DNA of 64,000 bases from positions 62,001 through 126,000 of the forward strand of contig JAOWBW010000322.1 of the NCBI GenBank assembly GCA_026119855.1, read 5' to 3'. Both the position numbers and the translations under genes were made by a program. The DNA is from Campanula takesimana. Its lineage: Eukaryota; Streptophyta; Magnoliopsida; Asterales; Campanulaceae. Shown here piece by piece: positions 43,784 through 53,800 of the stretch (position 1 is its first letter; every line of letters begins with the position of its first letter). Below the pieces are notes generated by a model. That model ran no database searches, was not told the origin of the DNA, and saw nothing but the letters and a program-made list of their open reading frames with translations.

Positions 43784-46121
43784 TGTGTGTGTGTGCCAGA
43801 GTTCTTTATAGCAGAAAAGATCTTAAAACTGAGATGGACAAGATGTAACTGCTAGCAAAATATCAGGTACAACATGGTGAAATGAGACACATTTTTTTTT
43901 AAAAAAAAAGAAAAAGCTCTTGAAAATCAGCTTTTAGGAAGAGAAGAACTACTCACAAATCCTTGCATCAATCACGTAAATGTTTATAAATCCTTTTCTT
44001 TTCATGTTTAACAGTTACATTACACGAGTAACAATCCTGAAATTTCCCTCTCATGAATATGACTCTGTGTTTAAGAAGGGATGCTTCTCCTCTAAAGCAG
44101 AGATAATTATAATGCGGGCATACGGAAACCTTCGATAAGATACTGGTTAAGTCCTCTACCAGAAATGATGTATTATAACTTATATACATAAACACTCACA
44201 TTTGAGATTCAATTTTCGAAAAATTAGCCTGCGAAAGCCTATCAGGTAAAATTTCCTATAGGAACTTGATTCCTTTTGATTAGACAGATTTCGTTTAAGT
44301 GATGGTCATAAATCATAATCCTTCTCTTAATGATGACTGCCATTTCATGCTTCTACCAGGTAAAGTCATCCGAGTCATCGACAGTTATAGGAAGGTATGA
44401 TTTATGCACTCCTCAAAAGAATTATGTGCTTTACGTATAATCTCCCTCCATAAAAATAAAAATAATAATAATAATTAAAATATTGTACTTACCCTCTTTG
44501 TCCTTCCCAAAAAGAGAGCCCAATTTCTAAGAGAGAAAATTAAACAAAGCTATGTATTAAGAATCATGTCAGCAACGAGACTCTTTTCGTTGGAACTTAG
44601 GGGGCAACAAAATATTCTTGTTTTCACTCTATCCATGTAAAATCCAATTCTTCATGTAATTAGATGTATATTATATACTCCCTCTTTCCCATTTAAAGAG
44701 TCAAAAATTTCTTAAAAGGGCATCCCATTTTAAGAGTCAAAATCCTAAATGGAAAGTGGGTCCTACATGTCATACTCACAACAATTATCCACTAACTCTT
44801 CTCTACCCCACTTTCTCTCTCCTACCCAACTATCAACACTCACAACACATCACCTTTTCCTTAATTCTTGAACCCACCCATTTTTTGACTCTTAATATGG
44901 GACGGAGGGAGTATGTTTCAATGTACTATAGATGAGGAAGTTGGCACCTTTAACTATAAATGGATTTAGTTCCACTCCAGCATCATGCTCTTGCCAATGT
45001 TATGTTACGGACCTAAATATACATGTCACCATTTATTTAAAGGTATATCAGACTCCAATGCTCATTAACTGATCATTACATATTATCACAAACCAACAAG
45101 GCTCATTAACGTTTTTTTGTATCTCAACTCTAACTTGCTTTGACATAGTTTCTTAGAGGATAACCCCTACCAATGCAACCGAAGTTTGGTATCCAAATCC
45201 AATGCAAAGTTAGTAGTGCAATGAATCCTATTCATGTTTGCTAAAGCATTTTAGGGTTTAAGGTTTCTACGAGGTGACTATTTAACATCTGATGTTTTGA
45301 TTTTGGCAAAATTGGGTCTAATGTTGTCATTAATAGTAGGGTCTAAAAATTGGTCGTTTTAAAAGTAGTGCTCACAGTTGGTACCAAGGGATCTAACCCG
45401 TAGCATAATCCAACCATATGACCTTTTCCGGTATACTTTCCTCTTACGCAAATTAAAACTAATGATGATCATTCACCAAGTCCAAATAAATATGTTACCT
45501 AATTTAAGATATTGTTAGTAAGATTACATAAACAAGTTGGATACTAATTCAAAGTCCATTTCTATAAGGAGCTGTTAGTTAACACCCGATATTTCTTATT
45601 CTTTACTCCAGTTTTTTTCTTTTTCCTTTCAAATTAAAACTCTTAAATGGGACCAGGGGAAATTGTAGAAATTCTCAAAAGCTTTCAGAGGTACACACAA
45701 AAACCCTATATGAAGCAAAGAAAAAGTAAATTTCATAAAAAAAAATTAAAAAAAAATAAGTGTTCTTAGTTTCGGACTGGTTACAGTACAATTCAAACAA
45801 ATAGAGAGAGAGAATTAACACAAAAATGTGCATACTAACATACAAACCTTTGGTGGAGCCGGTGATTAAAACGTTGTAAGGAGGAAACATTGGCTCTGTT
45901 TTGGATTGAGCCCTAATCGGAACCGGAAACCGAGATGAAGTCGTGGAGAGATGTGAAGGTGAGGAATTGAGGGGATTTTGGCGGGAATGAAGGGTCGATA
46001 CTAGGCTTAAACTTTCAAATTTGATGAAAATGGGAGGAGGTTGAGAAAGAGAAGGGAGAAACGGTTGAAGAAAGAGGGAAGAAGAAGAAGAAGAAGAAGA
46101 AGGGATTGAGGTTATCGCCAT
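32527..46121 (-). CDS. NOL: Chlorophyll b reductase NOL (NYC1-like), chloroplast
   Basis: Thirteen coding exons on the minus strand (5' to 3'): 46121-45848, 43606-43538, 41155-41094, 40912-40826, 40117-40050, 39974-39926, 39858-39773, 38059-38002, 36030-35980, 35815-35765, 35679-35638, 32955-32845, 32574-32527. Phases agree throughout and give 351 aa, close to the family's usual length. With NYC1 it reduces chlorophyll b to 7-hydroxymethyl chlorophyll a, the first step of chlorophyll b breakdown. A Ser/Pro-rich transit peptide fills about the first 75 residues. SDR motifs: TGSTKGIG (87-94), NNAG (166-169), YGATK with Y236/K240. The C-terminus carries the family signature TYIRFLTGLKAYSQIFS and ends RNRYVVED. 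An in-frame ATG at 46148 would add nine residues; MAITSIPS is the likelier start. Intron 8 begins with GC. Introns 1, 2, 7, 8 and 11 exceed 1.7 kb and hold transposons. Confidence 0.96.
33273..33348. mobile_element. Minimal 76-bp palindromic Stowaway in NOL intron 11
   Basis: It is flanked by TA. The sequence is nearly all terminal inverted repeat: TCCCAAAATGAATGTCAACA on the left pairs with TGTTGACATTCATTTTGGGA on the right, around a few bases. It would fold into one hairpin. Confidence 0.85.
33442..33822. mobile_element. Tourist-like (PIF/Harbinger) MITE in NOL intron 11
   Basis: It has a TAA target duplication (33439-33441, 33823-33825) and ends GGGAGTGTTTGGTAG...CTACCAAACACAACC. The inverted repeats extend about 70 bases. 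The interior holds a block of about 110 bases, GCGTTTGATAACA(T/C)T to GGAA(C/A)TTTTCAGG, twice in tandem. Confidence 0.82.
34661..34722 (+). mobile_element. 3' end of a SINE/LINE with (TTG)n tail
   Basis: ATCCATGTTAGTCGACTCCA, then GGACCAAGGCTTTGTTATTG and (TTG)n, resembles the 3' terminus of plant retroposons that end in TTG repeats. It is 5'-truncated with no duplication seen. Confidence 0.5.
36603..37190. mobile_element. LTR-like insertion in NOL intron 8
   Basis: This block is clearly different in composition from the surrounding intron. It starts near TGTGAGATATATGTAAAGGG and contains CACGTG-like and TACGGACCGCACGTGACC motifs. A CATATATATTCA box (about 36,995) is followed by a leader-like stretch with TTCCGCAACCCTTGTCTCTT. 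It looks like a solo LTR of about 580 bp. The exact ends and a target duplication were not found. Confidence 0.45.
37291..37519. mobile_element. Stowaway MITE in NOL intron 8
   Basis: It is flanked by TA. CTCCCTCTGTCCCACTCGAA is mirrored by TTCGAGTGGGACGGAGGGAG. The inner arms carry TTGGTCAATCTAAT and its complement. Confidence 0.9.
38201..38434. mobile_element. Stowaway MITE in NOL intron 7
   Basis: It is flanked by TA. CTCCCTCCATCCAAAAATGA is mirrored by TCATTTTGGGACGGAGAGAG. The inner arms carry GATCTTCATAC and GTATGAAGATC. Confidence 0.88.
38949..39188 (+). pseudogene. Possible non-LTR retrotransposon (RTE-type LINE) relic in NOL intron 7
   Basis: The frame reads MQMLRRIRGQTRKDRHI, close to the MLRWMCGHTRKDKIRN motif near the end of the RT region of plant RTE-like LINEs. 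The remainder does not match clearly, so this is a short decayed fragment. It lies antisense to NOL and is not an exon. Confidence 0.35.
41740..42033 (+). mobile_element. Solo LTR, 294 bp, in NOL intron 2
   Basis: It runs TGTTAAGG...CCTTGACA with a 5-bp target duplication GAAAA (41735-41739, 42034-42038). It contains a TATAAATA box (about 41,893) and AATACTTGAGTC...GAGTCTCTCAT, shared with the fold-back at 17969-18341. It is in opposite orientation to NOL. Confidence 0.85.
42422..42454. repeat. (TA)n microsatellite in NOL intron 2
   Basis: 33 bases of alternating TA lie between a C/A-rich homopolymer stretch and poly-A. Confidence 0.9.
43751..43795. repeat. (GT)n microsatellite in NOL intron 1/2 region
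   Basis: About 22 GT repeats with one GA interruption lie in NOL intron 1, about 150 bases upstream (in gene direction) of exon 2. Confidence 0.92.
44678..44911. mobile_element. Stowaway MITE in NOL intron 1
   Basis: It is flanked by TA. CTCCCTCTTTCCCATTTAAA is mirrored by TTAATATGGGACGGAGGGAG. The inner words AAGAGTCAAAAATT occur twice at the left. Confidence 0.88.
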
Positions 46122-46737
46122 TGTTGATGAATGGCGAAGAAAGAACAAGTTTCAGAACCTAAACTGCTCAAGTGAATTCAAGAGAGAGAAAGAAGATAGA
46201 CCTGCTCAACTTCAAGTGTCCACACTCAACTTTTTTATTTTCATTATTGTCCTCCCTATTTTAACTTATTTTAGTATCACCACTCCGTCTAATAAATCGT
46301 CAAAAAGTTAGCCCTCACATGACTAACTTAGGTTAAGTTTTTGACGAGTTTATAAACTTATACTAACGTGTGTGCTGGCTAGGTTTACGGGGGGAAACCC
46401 CGCCATTTTACATGCATGCATGAGAGATTCACATGTCGTCAAACACTTAACATAAGTTACTCCCTTTGGCACCAATTGGTGGTTTTAAGGTGGAACATCA
46501 AACTGCACGTGTAACAGGCCTGCTTGATATTTTAATACTTAAATTTTAAATTGACACTTTTTAACACTGAAGATAACATCGTTTAACACTCACAACAACA
46601 CATGTTAACGAATTTATTGAGTGTCAGTTTATTTGGTTATAAATGTCTACTTGAAGCATCAACCTTGAGATAATTTAAAGCTTTCCAAGAAATGAATGTA
46701 CAAAAAAGTGGGAAATGTGTGTATGTATACGCATATA
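46122..46737. promoter_or_regulatory. NOL upstream region
   Basis: Bases 46,122-46,210 look like NOL 5' UTR (CT-rich on the coding strand). I see no convincing TATA box. Bases 46,550-46,660 carry words of the degenerate GTGTCAGT family seen at 370-680. No other gene lies between NOL and ALA1. Confidence 0.4.
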
Positions 46738-47211
46738 TTCCGGTCCGTCTCATTTTAAACTTTTTAAAGTAAATACGAAAATTATCAACCTCATCGTACT
46801 TTGATCAAGAATTTGCAGAAAATTTGATTATTCTAACGAAAACAAAAAATTATTTATGATATTATTAATAGTGGATCAATAACAATTTTCATAATTTCAT
46901 TAGGATAATTATTATTCCCTCTGTCCCAATTTAAGGTTCTTAATTTCTTTTTTAGTTTGTCTCAATTTTAAGTTCTTACTTTACTTTATTACCTAAAAGG
47001 GAAAATGGGACACACTTGTCATTCTCACAACAAAAACTATCTACCCACTTTCTCTCTCTTATTTTACTTTTCACACTCACAACATTTACTTTGTCTTAAT
47101 CCTCGTGCATAGTCAAAGTGGGACGGATGAAGTATTTTTTGTAAGTTTTTGGTCCAACCATACTTAAGTTGACAATTTTTTACTTTGACTTTTAAGATTG
47201 GACAGAGGGAG
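46738..47211. mobile_element. Outer Stowaway-type MITE upstream of NOL
   Basis: The left end TTCCGGTCCGTCTCATTTTA is imperfectly mirrored by TTTTAAGATTGGACAGAGGG. It is interrupted at 46915-47132 by another Stowaway. TA borders are present. Confidence 0.65.
46915..47132. mobile_element. Inner Stowaway MITE
   Basis: It is flanked by TA. TTCCCTCTGTCCCAATTTAA is mirrored by CAAAGTGGGACGGATGAAG. The interior has TTTCTCTCTCTTATTTTACT, typical of the CCCAC/ACTCACAAC subfamily. Confidence 0.78.
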
Positions 47212-47215
47212 TATA

Positions 47216-47471
47216 TTTGTCCCAGAAAGATAATCTCATTTTCATTTTGACTTTTTATGGTCAACAAAAATAAACTTTGACAAAATATTTGTGTCAATTT
47301 AATGATTACAATGAAATCCTAAAAATAGTTATTGATAAATCACTTAATGATTTATCAATTACAAATTTTAGAATTTCACTAAAATAATTAGATCGTCACC
47401 AATGGTTGGTCAAAGTTCATTTTTGTTGACCATAAAAAGTCAAAATGAGACTATCTTTCGGGGACAGTGAG
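47216..47471. mobile_element. Stowaway-type MITE abutting the previous one
   Basis: GTCCCAGAAAGATAATCTCA is mirrored by TGAGACTATCTTTCGGGGAC. The inner arms are TTTTTATGGTCAACAAAAAT and its complement, and it has TA borders. Confidence 0.75.
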
Positions 47472-47812
47472 TATTATGTAAAGAAGAACAAATCATCACC
47501 ACTGTACACAAGAACTATAAGAGTACTCAACAACATAATAGCTCAAAGCACTATTGTGCTCATGTATTAATCTACCAACTCTCCAATACCGTGCCCTAAA
47601 TAATGCTAATGTACATTTAACATATAATACTATGTAGGGCTTACACCCCAACCTAAAATGGGGAAAAGAAAAAAAAAATCTATCTTTTGGATGAATATCA
47701 GACAATACACACACCAGGCAAGCAAGAGTGATTTTTCTATATACCAACCTAAAAGAATAATAACAAATTTTACAAAATGAATGAGGAGATAGAAGGATCA
47801 AAGTCAACCGGG

Positions 47813-50800
47813 TCATCTCCGTGGTTGGTCAACTATCGGGTTCATTTCAATTTCTTCGCCTCCGAAATCCCTTAAATTTCCAAACTTCTCGGCTTCTCTT
47901 GCAATTTGAATGTCGGAAGGCTTTAAGTGTTGAATGAAACTTTTTACAACAAAACGTGGAATTATTCCTGCTATGATGATGCTAAGCAAGCACAACCAAA
48001 ATAATCCGTCACCTGCTAGGCGAAAGATAGCCCTGCAAAATAGTGTTGAAACTTAGGTTAGTTGTTGCTTAGAGTACCGTAAAAACATGGAAGTATGAGA
48101 ACTTTAAAAAAAAAAAAAAAAAAAAAAAAAAGTTATGGTTGTATGTGGGACGGAGTAACAGAAGTCCCTTTAAACAGGTTTGGTTTGACCAATCACGTAA
48201 ATTACAGAAAGTGTTGATAAGTGATTAACTCTCACACAAAACATTTGAAATCAAAAAAGGAGGCATCATTCGAAATCAAACTAAGCAGGAAATGAAGGTT
48301 AATTCAAGTGATTAAGAAAAAAAAAGATCTTGTAAAAACAAGTTTTTCTTATGCAGTAGGGAAAACTGGTTTTTAGTCTATAAAATCCGTCATTCACAAG
48401 CTAAAAACCCAGTTCTAATTCTCTAAAAACCAGTTCTGATGGTATAAAACTAGTAGCTTTTTTTATTATGTTATAGAAAAATTGGTTTTTCATAAGACTT
48501 ACTCCTTTTCAAGTGGGGCGGATGAAGTAGATAGCATGTAATTTGGACTTTCCAAGACTACCCATGTGGGAATGGGCCTATAGAAGTCGAACTAAGACCA
48601 GTCAACCTTATTTTGTGAGAGAGCAACTTTTCAGTCATTTCTCTAAGTATAGCTGATGTGTTATGTAACCATCTCCATGTAATAGCTTATGCTTTAATCA
48701 TTATGGACAAAACATAAACAACCTAAGACCTTATTTGAATTTACCCGTGTTCCTGTTTTCTATTTGGAAAGGCATGCCTTTTGAAATTTTATCAAGACGT
48801 GATTATGAAGCAACTTATCAGGCTAAGATTGAGCTGAGACATAAACAGGCCTTACGCTTGACACAAATTTCTCAAGAACACGTACTATCATTCATGAAGT
48901 AAATAACATATCAGCAGTAATGTACTCCATCTCAGAAAGATAGTCCTATTTGGTTTTAGATGGTAAACACAAGTAAACTTCGGCCAAAATATTATCCCAA
49001 TAATATTCTAACAATGGTTATTTATAAATCACTTGATGATTTATAAATACCCCCTCCGTCCCGAAATGATCTTCCCATTTGACTATTCAAACTTTTTAAG
49101 GATATGAACACTTGCTTCACTAGTCATGTCGTGTTTATGCACATTTAAGCCAAATTGTAGAAATAACAACTTTTTGGGACAATGGAAAATGGCAAATGAG
49201 AAGATCATTCCAGGACAGATGGAGTATCAAATTTTAGAATTTCACTAGGAAAATGAGATTGACATCAATATGTGGTCAAACTTTACTTGTGTTAAGAATC
49301 AAAACTCAAATGGGACTTTTGTTATTTGGGAAAGAGTGAGTATGTAATAAGAGAACGTACCAGTAACCAGGTAATATTGGAATAGCATCAATGATAATGA
49401 CACAAATGCAGGTAGCAATTACCGCCCCCCAAATGCTCGCATGACTAGGCCAAGTCCACCGGACCACATCCATGGCTAAGTGAAGATTAACCAAGATCAC
49501 CGTTGCAAGTGTCCAAAGATCTCCTATTCTTGGACCATCAATGTCACTTTGCCAGTATGCTAAGAGGGGAATGAAGAAGGCAGCTATACTTTGCCATAGT
49601 GTGTCCATTATTGTAACCCAGAATAATTTCCCATTATACCCTTCTTTTCTTTGTCCGGCCCCGTAGAGTCGAGGATACTTCATTAAGGTTTTTCTACTAA
49701 GATCCTTGTCCAGAATTCCAACAACAATTGTAGGCACGGCAGTGTAGATAATAGAATACAACACGCTGCTCCATTCGTTGATTGCAGTTGTTAAAGTGAA
49801 ACTTGTAAAGAGCGCATACCTGGAGAGAAACATATGCATGTAGTTAGCAAATGGTAATAAAGCCTTTTGCTAACAATATTGACATCCCCATCTGTTTTTA
49901 TTTAACCTTGTCAAAGAACACTACTCCCTCAGTCCCGTAAAGATAGCCCCATTTGACTTTTGATGGTCAACACAACTGAACTTCGACCAAACATTAATGA
50001 TATCTAATCATCCCAATGTAATTCTAAAATATGGTATTGATAAGTCACTTAATGATTTATCAGTAACAATTTTTAGAAATCTATTAGGATAATTAGAATA
50101 ACATTAATATTTGGTCAAAGTTTACTTGTGTTGACCATCAAAAACCAAAAGGGAATATTTTTTGGAGGCTGATACACATGACGAAATTACACAACGAAAT
50201 CCTATCCCGAAAGGATGCTTCCGTCAGATCATGCATTATCATAGGGGTCCACTAAAAATTAAAGGCAGATAGAGAGCCCAACTGTGTCGCTCCATTTTTT
50301 CGATAAGCATATGTCGGAACAAGTATCATTTTCCATATTTTTTTCAGGACGGGGGGAGTATTATGTAGTAGAAACAATTATTTGAATTAAAACTTCTTTG
50401 TTTGACTAAACCTAGACCAAAAATCCAATTGCCTTCATCTGACAAGCTTAGGTAATGCAGGTCCAAGGACAACTACTGAGCAAAACTTCAATAACTAACA
50501 AACTGCATATATGGTGCTATAATAATCCTATTTTAAAGGTTATTATGTTTTCTTGCTTAGAGTGACAAGATTAAAATTGAAAACAAGCCAAAAGTACGAT
50601 CATCAACAGTCTATAAGAAGATATAGAAAGTTAGGCCGATAAATAAGGATAAAAGAATAGCATATGTATACGATTAAAGCACTCACCAGAACAAGACAAG
50701 AACGAAAATTGCGTTTCTGTAGAAGTTGTACAGTAGCATGTAACTCATTCTCTGGTAGTTCCAATGTCCATGAACGACAGAAGAGGAACCAAGAATCTGA

Positions 50801-53800
50801 ACTGCCCCATTGCAAAATCTGATGACATGACAGCTTGACGACCCTCTTGCCCACTGATGCCGATACCAACATCAGCCATTTGGATCATTGAAACATCATT
50901 AGCACCTGCAAAAGTTGTTAATTTTAATCATCATGCCAAAGCTCACATCAGAAGGAAAACAATTCTAATGCTCTTGATCTTAAAAAATACTCAGTACTTC
51001 AAATAAACCAAATCAGGAGGGTTCTTACCATCGCCAATGGCAAGGGTCATGTCATCTGTCCTTTTTTTTATAAGCGCGACAATTCCAGCTTTCTGTAATG
51101 GAGCCACTCGACAACAAAGGACCACCGAACATCTACTGGATAATTGAAATAACTGAAACACCCAAAAAAAAAAAAAAAAAAAAAAAAGTGCCATCAGAAT
51201 ACATTTCATGAAATGGAAAAAAAAGAAGAAAAAAAAAAAAAACTACACCAAGTCTACCAATTTTTACCTGTTCTTCGAGTTCAGAGTCAAGAATATAAAC
51301 AAGGCTTGTTCCATCAATGATAAGAGCAACCAGACTCCCACCATCTCCCGAGTTGACTAAAGATGAAGCACCGGAGACACTCATGAGCTTCTTTGACATA
51401 ATTAACGCATCTTCCAAACTCTTTCTACACGACTCCTTGGAATTGTTGTTTATAACTATCTGAGTCATCTTGCTCGTTAAGAGCTTAGATGAGTAACCAA
51501 TCGAAATCGCTGTTTCTTGCTTGTCACCGGTCAAAACCCACACTTTAATATCGGCCATCCTTAAAGTTTCGATCGCTTCGGGCACACCCTTTTGCAATTT
51601 ATCTTCAATCGCAGAGGCACCCAAAATGATTAAATTATTCTCTATATTGGTGGCAACTTTGCGAAGTAAAGCTCCCCTTCCTATCAAAGCAGTGCTTGCT
51701 GTCTCATAAGAAGATTGCCATTGTTCAAATTCAAGAAGACTCAATTCACGCATTCCCACAACAAGGGTCCTTAAACCAACTGATGAGTAGGACTGAAGAT
51801 GGGTTTCGGTTGCACGTACTATGTTCGAGTTTAGGGATTTATCTATAATGCTTAGCATGGTTGTGTCTGCACCTTTCACGATGACTTTAACTGTATTGTC
51901 GGGAAAACCTAATATAACTGACATCCTCTTGCGGTCACTATCAAACTCATGCATACCTAGAACATTGAATCTGTGATATCAGGGAAACATTCACCGAATT
52001 AGAGTAATATAAAAAATCAATAACACGAATATATAAATAAAGTAGAATACTAGGCCACCAGCCCACCATGTTAGGTACAACACTACTCCCTCCGTCCCAT
52101 AACAATGTGCACACTTTTGAGTGTGCACGGAATTAAGAAATGAATAGTAGTGGATAGTTGTTGTGAGTATGAAAAGTGAGGTATGAAAGATAAAGTGGGG
52201 TAGGGAATGGTAGTGGATATTTGTTGTGAGTATGACAAGTGGGTCCCATTGATTAAATTAATATATAAAATTTATATTTTGGGAAAGTGTGAATTATCAC
52301 TGGGACATCCAAAAAGGAAGTTTGTGCACATTGTTATGGGACGGAGGGAGTATGATGATACTTCTGATCACAACTTAAACAGCTTGAAAATGGAAAAGGA
52401 AAGAATATCTATTACAAGAAAGGGGGCAGAGACAAGTTCGCGGATGTGTGACATAGATATATTTACATGAATCAAAATGCGTATTCCAACATGTGCTCTT
52501 TTTTTCCATATAAAATTATGACTTAAATAAAACCATAGCAGAAAATCGATATTGAAGTGCTAGAAAGAATCTAATCATTGAAGCAGAGTGTAGTTCAGAA
52601 ACGAGAAAGTATGACACGTTTGAAAACTATTATCATTGCTGATTTCGTAGAAAGGGGGCAGAGACAAGTTCGTGGATGTGTGCACAACTGCGCAGACATA
52701 TTTACATAACAAAAATGCGCATTCCAACATATGCACCTTTTTCCACTTATAAAATTATGACTTAAATAAACCCATAGCGGAAAATCCACATTGAAGTGCT
52801 AGAAAGAATCTAATCACTGAAGCAGAATGTACTTCAGAAACAAGAAAGTACGACACTTTTAAGAGTTATTATTCATTGCTGATATCGGACCCAAGAAGAA
52901 AAGATAGGTACACAGTTAAGCCTCGTGAAGTTTTTGAGAAATAAAGTCATATGCACGTAAGGTCAGACCTGATCTAGCCCATTCCTCGAAAGAAGTTTTA
53001 TTGTGATCTGAACATGGGTGTATATGGAGTACATGGATTCAAATCTAGCCTTGGATTAAAAGACAAATAACATACTAACCAACCACTGCACTTCAAAAAT
53101 TTAGATCATTCAGTGTATGGTCATTGGGGTCTCCTATAACAATCTACTAAGTTCATCAAGTTGTTTTGAAGGATCAACACATAAAATGTATTTTGTGGTC
53201 TAATAGTCATAAGAATCAATTTTCCTTGGGGTGACTACTGTAATTCCTAGGCGGGTTTGGAAACTACTTGCTTGGGCAAGGGATTCCAAAAAAAAATGTA
53301 TTTTGTGGTCTAATAGTCATAAGAATCTATTTTCCTAGACTCCTACCATCAGAGCGAGTATCAACAATGATCACTAAAAGAAAAGAGTTAGAAGCGCACT
53401 AATGGGAACTGCTCACAACAAGCAACTGCACAAAAATGTAGCATAAGAAAAACAAATATGAGATTGCTACAGCAAAAGTAAGGAATTATAGTTACCTTTG
53501 TTTTTCCCCTTGAACATCAATAACTATATGCCCAGATGTGCGTTCTATAAGCATAAACCCATAAGCAGCTGCAGCATAAACAAGTGCCTGTTCATCTGGG
53601 GATTCACCTTGATAATCGATCAACCTCTCTGCAGGATCAGCTGAGTCTATAACAATAGGCACAATTGTGTTGCAAGTAGCCAATGCAAGGAAGAAATCAT
53701 AAACATGTTTGCCCTCATTTGTATCCTTTCCGGCTTTCGACAGTTGTTCCAACTCGGGGTCCACTTTTACCTTCATTTTTGGTCTCCATACCTGCCCATC

